Of a DNA stretch of 64,000 nt, positions 28,126-36,210 are shown in pieces. Location of the stretch: positions 1-64,000 of the forward strand of contig JACRDB010000050.1 in NCBI GenBank assembly GCA_016218725.1, read 5' to 3'. This stretch comes from Deltaproteobacteria bacterium. GTDB lineage: Bacteria; Myxococcota_A; Polyangia; Polyangiales; Ga0077539. Every line of letters begins with the position of its first letter. Position 1 is the first letter of the stretch. The notes beneath the pieces were generated by a model that saw only the letters and a list, made by a program, of their open reading frames with translations, was not told the origin of the DNA and made no database searches. The position numbers and the translations under genes are program-made.

Positions 28126-29556
28126 ATGGAACCCGTATTCATCATTCTGGCGGTGCTGGTGCTGGCGGCCGTCGCGTATTACGCGCTCGGCCGCGGACGC
28201 TCGCTCCCTGCGCCCAAGGAGGAGCCCAGGCTCCCGGAGGCCAAGGCCCCGCCTGCGGAGCCCAAGGCCACGACCCCGGAGGCGAAGCCGGCCGCGGCGA
28301 AGGCCCCGGAGCCCAAGGTCCCGAAGGCCACCGAGGAGCCAAAGGCCCCGGTCGCGGCGCCGGAGAAGGCCCCGGTGGCGGCAGCCCCGGAGAGCGCGAA
28401 GCCCACGGAGGCGGCGGCGCCGGAGTCGCTCCCGCCGGTGGGTTCTGGGACCGTGGTGGTGGCGGTGGTCCCTCCGGTGGTGTCGCCCCCGGAGGCCCGG
28501 AGGGAGACGGTCCCCGGCCCGAGGGCCCCGGAGACGCCCGCGGCGCCCGGGGCCGAGGCTCCGTCGGCGGAGCGTGGCCCCTACCGGGAGCCCGAACCCG
28601 CGAGGCCCAAGCGGGACCTCTCGGCGCTGTTCAAGGGCCTGGCCCAGACGCGCACCGGCTGGGTGCAGAAGCTCCTGGCGGTGTTCACCACCCGCGAGGA
28701 GCCAGGGCTCGACCCGACGCTCCTGGAGCGGGTGGAGGAGACGCTCCTGACGGGGGACGTGGGCGTGGCGGTCACCCGGAGGCTGGTGGACCAGCTCAAG
28801 GAGCGGGTGGACAAGCGCGAGCTGGGCTCCACGGACCGGGTCTGGGAGGCGCTGAAGGCAGACGCCTTGAAGGTGCTGGACCTGCCGTCCAGGGGCTTTG
28901 CGTCGCCGGAGGCCCCCGGCAAGCCCCTGGTGATCCTGGTGGTGGGGGTCAACGGCGCGGGCAAGACCACCACCATCGCCAAGCTGGCCTCGCGCTACAA
29001 AGACCAGGGGAAGAAGGTCCTCCTGGCCGCCGGGGACACCTTCCGCGCCGCGGCGGTGACCCAGCTCGAGATGTGGGGCCGTCGCGTCGGGGTGCCCGTG
29101 TACAAGGGCAAGGACGGCGCCAAGCCGAGCGCGGTGATCTTCGAGGCCATCGGTCAGGCGTCGAGCCAGGGGCTGGACGTGGTCCTGGCGGACACCGCCG
29201 GGAGGCTCCAGACCAAGCAGCCCTTGATGGAGGAGCTGCGCAAGATCCGGGACGCCTGCGGCAAGGCACTCCCCGGCGCGCCGCACGAGGTGCTCCTGGT
29301 GCTCGACGCCACCACCGGCCAGAACGCCATCTCCCAGGCCCGGGAGTTCCGGGAGACCCTGGACCTGACGGGCGTGGTGCTCACCAAGCTGGATGGCACC
29401 GCCAAGGGCGGCGTGATCCTCGCGGTGGCCGAGGAGTTCAAGCTCCCGGTGCGCTTCATCGGCGTGGGCGAGCGCGGCGACGACCTCCGGGAGTTCGACG
29501 CCCGGGACTTCGTGGACGCGCTCTTCGCGCGCGGCGACGACGAGGCCGCCGCGTGA
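28126..29556 (+). CDS. ftsY: signal recognition particle receptor FtsY
   Basis: A 476-residue SRP GTPase receptor. Residues 1-22 are a transmembrane helix, and about 28-165 an Ala/Pro/Glu/Lys-rich linker in place of the acidic A domain. The N and G domains begin near 175. G-domain motifs are complete: GVNGAGKTTT near 274, DTFRAAAVTQLE, DTAGRLQT and TKLDGTAKGG. It docks SRP-ribosome complexes at the membrane for cotranslational insertion. ATG 28126 is chosen because it starts the membrane anchor, and a strong promoter lies just upstream; an earlier in-frame start at 28042 would fall inside that promoter. Confidence 0.95.
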   Translation: MEPVFIILAVLVLAAVAYYALGRGRSLPAPKEEPRLPEAKAPPAEPKATTPEAKPAAAKAPEPKVPKATEEPKAPVAAPEKAPVAAAPESAKPTEAAAPESLPPVGSGTVVVAVVPPVVSPPEARRETVPGPRAPETPAAPGAEAPSAERGPYREPEPARPKRDLSALFKGLAQTRTGWVQKLLAVFTTREEPGLDPTLLERVEETLLTGDVGVAVTRRLVDQLKERVDKRELGSTDRVWEALKADALKVLDLPSRGFASPEAPGKPLVILVVGVNGAGKTTTIAKLASRYKDQGKKVLLAAGDTFRAAAVTQLEMWGRRVGVPVYKGKDGAKPSAVIFEAIGQASSQGLDVVLADTAGRLQTKQPLMEELRKIRDACGKALPGAPHEVLLVLDATTGQNAISQAREFRETLDLTGVVLTKLDGTAKGGVILAVAEEFKLPVRFIGVGERGDDLREFDARDFVDALFARGDDEAAA

Positions 29557-29576
29557 TGGACGCGCGGAGAATGCTG

Positions 29577-29606
29577 TTGCGGCGCGATTTGCGGGCGTGT
29601 TATAGT
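29577..29606 (+). promoter_or_regulatory. sigma-70-type promoter of the outer-membrane barrel genes
   Basis: TTGCGG (29577-29582) and TATAGT (29601-29606) are 18 bases apart, matching the spacing and -10 box of the ftsY promoter. Transcription from here would give a leader of roughly 100 bases before ATG 29712, containing the hairpin at 29628-29653. Confidence 0.55.
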
Positions 29607-29627
29607 CCCGCGGGCTTTGGCAAAAAC

Positions 29628-29653
29628 ACCTGCAATTTCAACGAGTTGCAGGT
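29628..29653 (+). promoter_or_regulatory. 8-bp stem-loop in the leader of an outer-membrane gene
   Basis: ACCTGCAA and TTGCAGGT form a perfect 8-bp stem around a 10-base loop (TTTCAACGAG), starting about 22 bases after the -10 box. The segment is AT-richer than its surroundings. It could protect or pause the mRNA, act as a small-RNA or protein target for an outer-membrane protein gene, or be a dyad operator. No T-run follows, so it is not a standard terminator. Confidence 0.45.
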
Positions 29654-29711
29654 TCTTCACGGCGGTCTCCGGCGAGGCCCGGAGGGTGTCCAGGTGAGTG
29701 CAGGGGTGCAG

Positions 29712-30710
29712 ATGGGTCGAGCAACGATCGCCCGAGGCTTGTTTGCAGGGGCCCTTCTCACGGCGCCCCTCCTCACGGTGCCATGGACCGCGGAGGCGCA
29801 GCCGCGGAGGCAGCCTCCACCGGCGGAGCAGCCTGCGCAGCCCGCGCAACCCGGCGGCGGGGACGGGATGGTGTTCACGGAGGACGTGGCGGCGCAGCCC
29901 GGGGGAGACGTGACGGGCGCCACCGGGGGCACGGCGGGTCCGGCCGGGAGCGGCGCCACGGGGGACCTCCTGGGGGTGCCCGGCGGCGAGGTGGCGGCGG
30001 CGCGGCACGCGTACAGCGAAGACATCTCCGCGGTGCAGCAGATCTATGCGTTACGCAACCACCGGGTGGAGTTCACGCCGTCGGTGAACGTGGCGCTCAA
30101 CGACCCGTACGTGGCGCACACGGGCTTCGGGCTGTCGGCGTCGTACTGGATCTCCAACGTGCTGTCCGTGGGGCTCACGGGGGTGTTCTTCCAGGGGCTG
30201 AACGTGCCCTCGGACGTGAACTACTTCGTGGGGCGCTCCACGGGGCTGGTGGTGCCCATCAACGAGTACCAGCTCGCGGCGGCGCTGAACTTCTCGTACG
30301 TGCCGCTCTACGGGAAATTCTCCATGTTCTCGCGGTACATCTTCCACTGGGACATGTACCTGACGGCGGGGGTGGGGATCATGCGCACGCGCCCCATCCC
30401 GGCGGTGGACCCGGAGATCCGCACCTTTGACTACGGCACGCGGATCATGTTCGACGCGGGGGTCGGGCTGCGGGTGTTCCTGTCGCGGTCCGTGGGCATC
30501 ACGGCGGAGCTGCGGAACTTCATCTACCCGGAGCTCCTGGAGAACACCTCCATCGGGCCGGACAGCGTGGGGGGCAACTCCCGCTGCGCCACCTGCCGCC
30601 GGAACCCGAACACCTGGACCTCGCAGAACGCCCTGACGGACAACGTGATGGTCTCCGTGGGGCTGACTCTCTTCTTGCCCTTCTCGTTCACCTACCGCCT
30701 GCCGAAGTGA
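29712..30710 (+). CDS. outer-membrane beta-barrel protein (myxobacterial type)
   Basis: A 332-residue exported protein: signal peptide (residues 1-31, ending AEA-QP), a Pro/Gln/Gly-rich linker to about 105, then alternating amphipathic strands to a C-terminal SFTYRLPK. GVFFQGLNVPSD and YVPLYGKFSMFSRYIFHWDMYLTAGVG are typical of the outer-membrane barrel family common in Myxococcota. A Cys pair in a long loop (SRCATC) near residue 297 may form a disulphide. ATG 29712 has AGGGG five bases upstream; GTG 29694 is also possible. It is followed 10 bases later by a similar barrel gene. Confidence 0.8.
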   Translation: MGRATIARGLFAGALLTAPLLTVPWTAEAQPRRQPPPAEQPAQPAQPGGGDGMVFTEDVAAQPGGDVTGATGGTAGPAGSGATGDLLGVPGGEVAAARHAYSEDISAVQQIYALRNHRVEFTPSVNVALNDPYVAHTGFGLSASYWISNVLSVGLTGVFFQGLNVPSDVNYFVGRSTGLVVPINEYQLAAALNFSYVPLYGKFSMFSRYIFHWDMYLTAGVGIMRTRPIPAVDPEIRTFDYGTRIMFDAGVGLRVFLSRSVGITAELRNFIYPELLENTSIGPDSVGGNSRCATCRRNPNTWTSQNALTDNVMVSVGLTLFLPFSFTYRLPK

Positions 30711-30720
30711 ACCCCTGACG

Positions 30721-31695
30721 ATGCACACCACCAACCTTCGAGCGATGAAGTACAGCGTCCTCGCGGCGGCGCTGGGGGCCGCGCTCACCGCCTCGCCGCG
30801 CGAGGCCCAGGCGCAGGATATCCAGCTCCGGGGCCCGCTGGCCAACGCGGTCTCGGTGCGGCGCCTGGTGCAGTACCGGGTAGGCCGGATCGGGCTGACG
30901 CCCACCTTCGGCATCACGCTCCAGGACCAGTTCTCCCGGGACCTGTTCTTCGGGCTCCGGGCGGAGTACCACGTCACGGACTGGCTGGGCCTCGGGGTCT
31001 GGGGGGCCTTCGCGCCGGTGCACGTGGACACCTCCCTCACGGAGCAGATCTCGCAGCGGTCCCCGGCCCGCTCGCTCACGTCCCCGCAGTCCAACGCCAA
31101 CGTGGCCGTGGCGTCGCAGTTCCCGCAGCAGGTCGGGCGGCGCAATTTCATCGCGGACCTGCACCTCTCGTTCATCCCTCTGCGGGGCAAGTTCGCCCTC
31201 TTCCAGAACCTCGTGGCGGACGTGGACTTCAGCGTCTTCGCGGGGGTGGCCTTCGTGGGCGTCGAGGAGCGCCTCGCGGTGAGCCAGGCGCCGTCGGCCG
31301 CCAGCGGCACCAACGACGCGGAGCGGGAGCTGATCCGCCAGGCGCTCAACCGCAGCCAGCGCGCGCGGGACAGCCGCGTGGCGGTCGCGCCGACCTTCGG
31401 GATCAACCTGAATTTCTACATCAACCGCTTCGTGGCGTTCAACGTCGAGTACCGGGCCTTCCCGTTCTCCTGGAACACCTCGGGGACCGACGAGAGCTCC
31501 ACCCGCAACCGCTGCGGCGCCGCGGGCAACCAGCCCTGCACCGGCGTGTCGGACATCGTCGCGACGTACTTCGAGCCCAACTCCCGGGACCAGCGCTCCG
31601 TCATCGACGAGAACGACCGCACGTTCCAGTTCAACCAGATGGTGAACTTCGGCCTGACGGTGTTCCTCCCCACCGGGCCTCGCATCGGGAACTGA
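30721..31695 (+). CDS. outer-membrane beta-barrel protein, tandem paralogue
   Basis: A 324-residue barrel with a signal peptide (cleavage near QAQ-DI). It resembles the preceding gene in layout: a YRVGRIGLTPTFGITLQDQF opening, a matching strand (LSFIPLRGKFALFQNLVADVDFSVFAGVAFVG) that parallels the YGKFSMFSRYIF strand of the neighbour, a Cys-containing loop (NRCGAAGNQPC) and a final FGLTVFLP strand. The two probably arose by duplication and may form a hetero-oligomer. ATG 30721 lacks a clear ribosome-binding site; ATG 30745 is an alternative that gives a tighter signal peptide. Confidence 0.78.
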   Translation: MHTTNLRAMKYSVLAAALGAALTASPREAQAQDIQLRGPLANAVSVRRLVQYRVGRIGLTPTFGITLQDQFSRDLFFGLRAEYHVTDWLGLGVWGAFAPVHVDTSLTEQISQRSPARSLTSPQSNANVAVASQFPQQVGRRNFIADLHLSFIPLRGKFALFQNLVADVDFSVFAGVAFVGVEERLAVSQAPSAASGTNDAERELIRQALNRSQRARDSRVAVAPTFGINLNFYINRFVAFNVEYRAFPFSWNTSGTDESSTRNRCGAAGNQPCTGVSDIVATYFEPNSRDQRSVIDENDRTFQFNQMVNFGLTVFLPTGPRIGN

Positions 31696-31711
31696 TAGTT
31701 CTCTCTTCGGG

Positions 31712-32752
31712 TCAGTGCAGGGTGTCGCGCCCGGCCCTGCCGGGGCTGAACACCAGCAGCCGCAGGGGCGGGCGCCGCCCTCGCTCCTCGCGCTCCCAGC
31801 GGGCCAGGAGCTCCCTCCGACGGCGGCGCTGCTTCACCAGCGCGGCCACCAGCAGGGCCACGCCCAAGGTCCAGACAACGCCCCCGCCCGCCCACAGGGG
31901 CGCCAGGGTGAGCCGCGAGGCCGCGTCCTCGCGCCAGCCCCGCTCGATCCGCGCGAGCGGCCGACCCCAGGTGTCCTCCACGGCCTGGTCAAAGCTGCGC
32001 CCGGACCGCACCGACGCCAGGAGCGACGGGAGGCGCTCGGGCCCGTCGAGCCGCAGGAGGTAGCCCACCACGTCGGCGCTCTCGGCGTAGGCCACGGACA
32101 CCTCCCGGGAGTGCCCGCCAAAGGCCCGGTCCAGGTCCTGGAAGGACACCAGGCTCCCGGTGGCGCTGGCCTCGGCCAGGTCCAGGAAGCGCTCAAAGGA
32201 GTTCTCCCCGGCCTGGTGCACGGCCAGGCCCTCGGCCAGCCAGCGGGGCACCGGGCGCCCCCCGGTGGCGGCGCCGAGGAGCAGGTGCGAGAGCTCGTGG
32301 CGCAGCACCCGGGGCATCTCACTGGCCTCCCAGGTGCGGGGCGCCGAGGCCGAAACCAGGGCCAGACCCAGGCCGGGGTAGGCCACGCCGGAGGCATACG
32401 CCGGGGGAGGAGCCCCCACCGGGCTCAGAGCCCTCATGGCCTCCGGGGTGGCCACCAGACGCACCTCCAGGGGGGGAATGTCCAGGAGCCCGAACTGCGC
32501 CGAGAGGGAGGCCACGTCGCGCTCCACCCGCGCCACCGTGGGGCCCACCACGCCCTCAAGGTCCCGAGGGTATGCCACGGTGACCGCTCCGCGGTGTACG
32601 ACCACGAAGCCCTCCGGGAGCGCAGGGATCGGCAGGCTCGTCGCCTCCACCAGGTCCCTGGCGTCGCGGGACGCCACCGCCGGGCTCTGCGCCCACCCGA
32701 GGGTCGCCCAAAGGGAGAAAAGCAACACCAGAAGCCAGGAAGGTAGCCTCAA
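31712..32752 (-). CDS. exported membrane-anchored gluzincin (peptidase MA-like)
   Basis: A 346-residue protein. TTG 32752 overlaps the upstream stop (TTGA), with GGAGG six bases before it, and yields a clean signal peptide (MRLPSWLLVLLFSLWATLGWAQ if read as Met). The zinc motif HELSH is near residue 152, and the third ligand Glu lies in WLAEGLAVHQ about 20 residues later, the gluzincin arrangement of the peptidase MA family. A transmembrane helix near 295-315 is followed by a basic cytoplasmic tail. An upstream ATG at 32866 exists but would run through the neighbouring gene. I infer an envelope metalloprotease; substrates are unknown. Confidence 0.8.
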   Translation of the reverse strand: MRLPSWLLVLLFSLWATLGWAQSPAVASRDARDLVEATSLPIPALPEGFVVVHRGAVTVAYPRDLEGVVGPTVARVERDVASLSAQFGLLDIPPLEVRLVATPEAMRALSPVGAPPPAYASGVAYPGLGLALVSASAPRTWEASEMPRVLRHELSHLLLGAATGGRPVPRWLAEGLAVHQAGENSFERFLDLAEASATGSLVSFQDLDRAFGGHSREVSVAYAESADVVGYLLRLDGPERLPSLLASVRSGRSFDQAVEDTWGRPLARIERGWREDAASRLTLAPLWAGGGVVWTLGVALLVAALVKQRRRRRELLARWEREERGRRPPLRLLVFSPGRAGRDTLH

Positions 32753-33420
32753 CGAAGGCCTCCATGGACCACTGTAAGTCGCACCGAGCCCGGAGGCTCG
32801 TCCTGGGTGAGAAAGAACACCCCGACCACCACCAGCGCCGCCCCCCCCACCACCATCCAGGGCCACGCCCGCTGCCAGAAGGTCCTTCGGACAGGCGCCG
32901 AGGGGGTCCCGGCGCGGGGTGTGGTACTGTGGGTGTCTGTAGGTGAAGGTGCGGAGAGTACATCCGCTAGGACGAAGGCCACAAGGCTGGCGGCGTCGGG
33001 GTTGGGTACCGTGTGGTCTTCACGCCATTGGCTGCGAACGAGGTCCGCGGTGTGGAGGTGCAGGCCCGAGGCGCGGCCCTGGAGCTCGACCACCCAGGCG
33101 CAGCCGAGGCGATCGCCGAGGGGCGCCAGGAGTGGGAGGTCCGCGTCGGTGCCGCGGAGGAGGCGACGGCGGTCCGCGAGGTCGCTCACCGAGGGGTCCG
33201 TGGAGCGCTCGCCGTGGAGGGCGGCGCGGGCCGCGGGGTCGGCGACGGTGCGCAGGTCCGAGCGGAGTCCGAGGGCCCCGTCCAGGGTGTCCGCGGCGCT
33301 GCGGAGGGCCTCGTCGGGGTCCCCGGCCACGACGACGCAGACCTTGGGCGGAGGGTCCGCGAGGGCCCTCGGCGCCGCGAGGGCCAGGGTGAGGGCGAGG
33401 GCGTGGGACCTACGGCTCAT
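32749..33420 (-). CDS. exported protein with C-terminal membrane helix, unknown function
   Basis: A 223-residue protein with a signal peptide (residues 1-21), a periplasmic domain of about 140 residues (LGCAWVVELQGRASGLHLHTADLVRSQW) and a C-terminal transmembrane helix (about 190-208) followed by a short tail. I do not recognise the domain; the pattern of a computed difference over paired strands is reminiscent of small glucose-regulated or LpoB-like sensors but is not diagnostic. It overlaps truA by 11 bases upstream and the peptidase gene by 4 bases downstream, so truA, this gene and the peptidase form one operon. Confidence 0.6.
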   Translation of the reverse strand: MSRRSHALALTLALAAPRALADPPPKVCVVVAGDPDEALRSAADTLDGALGLRSDLRTVADPAARAALHGERSTDPSVSDLADRRRLLRGTDADLPLLAPLGDRLGCAWVVELQGRASGLHLHTADLVRSQWREDHTVPNPDAASLVAFVLADVLSAPSPTDTHSTTPRAGTPSAPVRRTFWQRAWPWMVVGGAALVVVGVFFLTQDEPPGSVRLTVVHGGLR

Positions 33421-34240
33421 CGTCGAGGTCGGTCTGGGCGTCAGGGAGCTCCGGCGCGGCGCGGAGGACATCCTCGGGGAGGAGGTACTGCGGCCGGAGG
33501 AAGACCTCGTCGAGGTAGAGGCCCTGGGGAGGCGCGGTAATGCCACTTTGGGTGCGGTCGCCGTCGCGGAGCCTCGCGTCCACGGTGCCGGGGGGCAGGC
33601 GCTCGCGGGCCACGTCCACGAGGGTGCCCACCAGGACGCGCACCATGTTCTTGAGGAAGGCGGTGCCTTCGACTTCGATGGCGACAAGGTTCGGGCGCCC
33701 CGCCCAGGAGCGGGAGACGGCCACGCGGAAGAGCGTGCGGACGGTGGTCTTGCGCTCGCAGTCGGCGGCGCGGAAGGCGCGGAAGTCGTGGGTGCCGACC
33801 AGGGCGCGCGCTTCGGTCTCCAGGGCGTCCAGGTCCAGGGGGTGGTGGACGTGCCAGGCCCGATCGCAGAGGAACGGGTCCCTCACCGGGTGGGCGTGCA
33901 GGAGGTAGCGGTAGCGCTTGCCGCCGGAGGCCCTCCGGGGGTCGAAGTCGTCCTGGGCCACGCGGGCGTCGGTGACGGCGATGGAGGGCGGGAGCTTGCC
34001 GTTGAGCCCATGGAGCCATCCCTGGACGGGGATCACCCGGGAGACGGTGAAGCTCGCCACCTGGGCCAGGGCGTGGACGCCCGCGTCGGTGCGCCCGGCG
34101 CCGCGGACGGTCACGGGCTCCGAGGCCATGGAGGCGATGGCGGCCTCGAGGGTCTCCTGGACCGTGGGCACTCCCCGCTGGCGCTGCCAGCCGGAGTAGT
34201 CCGTCCCGTCGTAGCGCACCACCAGTCGGATCGTGGGCAT
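33410..34240 (-). CDS. truA: tRNA pseudouridine(38-40) synthase TruA
   Basis: A 276-residue pseudouridine synthase. The catalytic Asp52 lies in GRTDAGVHA; the N-terminus RLVVRYDGTDYSGWQRQ and the C-terminal AFLKNMVRVLVGTLVDV are family signatures. It isomerises U38-U40 in the anticodon arm of many tRNAs. ATG 34240 gives the standard N-terminus. The extra C-terminal ~20 residues (LLPEDVLRAAPELPDAQTDLDDEP) are acidic and unusual but short. It leads an operon with two envelope proteins. Confidence 0.96.
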   Translation of the reverse strand: MPTIRLVVRYDGTDYSGWQRQRGVPTVQETLEAAIASMASEPVTVRGAGRTDAGVHALAQVASFTVSRVIPVQGWLHGLNGKLPPSIAVTDARVAQDDFDPRRASGGKRYRYLLHAHPVRDPFLCDRAWHVHHPLDLDALETEARALVGTHDFRAFRAADCERKTTVRTLFRVAVSRSWAGRPNLVAIEVEGTAFLKNMVRVLVGTLVDVARERLPPGTVDARLRDGDRTQSGITAPPQGLYLDEVFLRPQYLLPEDVLRAAPELPDAQTDLDDEP

Positions 34241-34312
34241 CGGCCCGGCATTGGTAGCACACCGCGGGGCGCGGCTTGACAACCCTTCCGGGGCCGTGCG
34301 CGAATCCCGGCC

Positions 34313-34783
34313 GTGGAGACTTCAACGAACGAAGAAATCGACCGCGCGGTGGCGCTGGTGGAGTCCGTCCTTGGGGGCCTCGGCCTCGAGGTGGACGTAG
34401 CGGGCACGCGCATCGCGTCGCCGGGCGGGGGTCACGCCTGGAGCCTCCAGCGCGGCAGCGCCGCCGTGGCGATCTTCCTGCGGCCGCCGCGCGACGGCGA
34501 GGACTCGCCGCAGCTCCGGGTGGTCTCGCCCATCCTCAAGGTGGACCCCGGCGGGGCCGAGGCGCTCTACAAGGCCCTCCTGGAGCTGAACGCCCAGGGC
34601 CTGGCGGGCGTGGCCTTCGGGGTGCACCACGAGCGGGTGGTGGTGGTGGCCGAGCGGCGCACCCGGGACCTGGACGCCGCCGGGCTGGAGTACGTGATCC
34701 GTCGCGTGGGCGCCGTCGGGGACCACTACGACGACTCGCTCCGTCGGCGCTTCGGCGGGACCAGGGTCAGCGATCTATCGTGA
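34313..34783 (+). CDS. YbjN-like (type III secretion chaperone fold) protein
   Basis: A 156-residue cytoplasmic protein starting at GTG 34313. The pattern of an N-terminal helix, a five-strand sheet and VSPILKVDPGGAEALYKALLELNAQGLAGVAFGV followed by VVVVAERRTRDLDAAGLEYVIRRV resembles the YbjN / class I chaperone-like fold. In other bacteria YbjN-like proteins modulate motility, stress or secretion. It overlaps the next gene by GTGA, so it is co-translated with an outer-membrane barrel and, beyond that, a multihaem cytochrome. It may assist their export or assembly, but that is inference. Confidence 0.65.
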   Translation: METSTNEEIDRAVALVESVLGGLGLEVDVAGTRIASPGGGHAWSLQRGSAAVAIFLRPPRDGEDSPQLRVVSPILKVDPGGAEALYKALLELNAQGLAGVAFGVHHERVVVVAERRTRDLDAAGLEYVIRRVGAVGDHYDDSLRRRFGGTRVSDLS

Positions 34784-36210
34784 CGCGGCGGCGGGGGGCG
34801 TTCTTCGCGGCGCTCGGCGCGGGGGCCCTTCAGGCGTCGACGGCCCGGGCCTTCGAGGGCCAGGTGAGGGCCGAGACTGCGGCCCAGGCGTGGCAGGTCC
34901 GGGGGCCCTCCGGGGCGCCGGTGCTCTCGCTCCGGAGGCTCACCCAGACGCTCTCCCTCGGCGCCTGGCAGCGCCCCGAGGACCCCAGAGGGGCCGTCTG
35001 GACCGTGCGCGCCAGGCTCCGGATCGACAGTGACTTCGGCGGCGCGTGCGACGCCTCCGGGGAGCGCTGCCTCGGGGAGCTGGAGCGCAGCCGCACGGCG
35101 GATTTTGCGCCGCTCTTCGCCCGCCGCGCGGTGGACCTGCCCTTCGCGTACATCGACGCCCAGGGCCTCCTGCGCCGCGCCGTGGACCTGCGCGTGGGGC
35201 GGCAGTTCGTGGTGGACCCTCTGGGCTTCTTTGTCTTCGACGGCGCCCGCGTGCAGCTCCACCTCGGGGCGCGCGCCCGGGTGGAGCTCTACGGCGGCCT
35301 GGAGACCCGCACGGGCTTCCCCCTCTCCAGCGGACGCTTTGAGCGCGACGGGCTCCAGCGCGCCGACCGCGCCGGGTGGGACCCGACCCTCGCGCCCAAC
35401 GTCCAGGACCGCGCCCAGGCCGGCGCCGCGGGCCTCGCGGTGACCCTCACCCCGACGCGCGCGCTCCACGCCCGCGCCACCTGGCGGCGCGTCTGGACCC
35501 GCGACGGCACCGCCGAGGAGAAGCTCGGAGGCTCCGTAGAGCTCCAGACCGGGGCGTACTCCCTGGTCACCGCCGAGGCCGTGTACTCGGTCCCCCACAA
35601 CACCGTCGGGAACCTCTCCGTCGGGCTGGAGTACGCCCCCCCCGAGCGCGCCTCCTGGGGCGTCGAGCTCTCGCGCTTCCGGCCCACCTTCGACGCCACC
35701 TCCCTCTGGGCATCCTTCTGGACGGACCCCACGGACGACCTCCGAGGGCGCCTGGAGCTGCCCCTGGGCGCCCGCTGGACCCTGGTGGCCTCGGCCCTGG
35801 CGCGGAGGTACGCCCTGGGCGAGACGGCCCCCGACCGTGGCGTCCCCGCGGACCGCGACGCCTTCGCAGGCGGCGGCGGCCTCGGGCTCCTGCACCGCCG
35901 CAGCCGCGCCGAGGGGAGCCTCCGCGCACGCGCAGAGACGGGCGGAGCAGGCTCCCGCGGCGGCCTGGACCTCACCGCGTCCTGGTGGGCTCGTCCCGGG
36001 CGCATCCGCCTGGACGGGGGCGCCTCCCTGTGGGCCGTGGAGGACGCGCTGAGGGACACCCGCATGGTGTCCGTGGCCGTGCTCGTCGGGGCCATGGTGC
36101 GCCTGGGCCGCGTCGCCGAGGTGTCCTTCAACCTGGAGGAGGACACCAACCCCGTGGTGGGCGCGCGCCTCCGCGCCACCGGGATCTTGCGCCTCCTGGG
36201 GCCCTTCTGA
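34780..36210 (+). CDS. outer-membrane beta-barrel, candidate porin of a porin-cytochrome pair
   Basis: A 476-residue exported protein, start GTG 34780 (GTGA overlap with the YbjN-like gene). The signal peptide ends near AR-AFEG. The rest is alternating amphipathic strands (VRARLRIDSDFGG, VDLRVGRQFVVDPLGFFVFDGARVQLHL, WTLVASALARRYALG), ending with an aromatic C-terminal Phe (LRLLGPF), the hallmark of outer-membrane barrels. A Cys pair (GACDASGERC) sits in an early loop. About 24-26 strands could fit. Its stop overlaps the start of a 13-haem cytochrome, so I suspect an electron-conduit sheath comparable in concept to MtrB, although sequence kinship to MtrB is not evident. Confidence 0.7.
   Translation: MTRRRGAFFAALGAGALQASTARAFEGQVRAETAAQAWQVRGPSGAPVLSLRRLTQTLSLGAWQRPEDPRGAVWTVRARLRIDSDFGGACDASGERCLGELERSRTADFAPLFARRAVDLPFAYIDAQGLLRRAVDLRVGRQFVVDPLGFFVFDGARVQLHLGARARVELYGGLETRTGFPLSSGRFERDGLQRADRAGWDPTLAPNVQDRAQAGAAGLAVTLTPTRALHARATWRRVWTRDGTAEEKLGGSVELQTGAYSLVTAEAVYSVPHNTVGNLSVGLEYAPPERASWGVELSRFRPTFDATSLWASFWTDPTDDLRGRLELPLGARWTLVASALARRYALGETAPDRGVPADRDAFAGGGGLGLLHRRSRAEGSLRARAETGGAGSRGGLDLTASWWARPGRIRLDGGASLWAVEDALRDTRMVSVAVLVGAMVRLGRVAEVSFNLEEDTNPVVGARLRATGILRLLGPF

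Noticed and set aside
34276..34304. TTGACA at 34276 as the promoter of the YbjN-barrel-cytochrome operon
   Set aside because: The -35 box is perfect but I find no acceptable -10 at 16-18 bases; left out as a feature.
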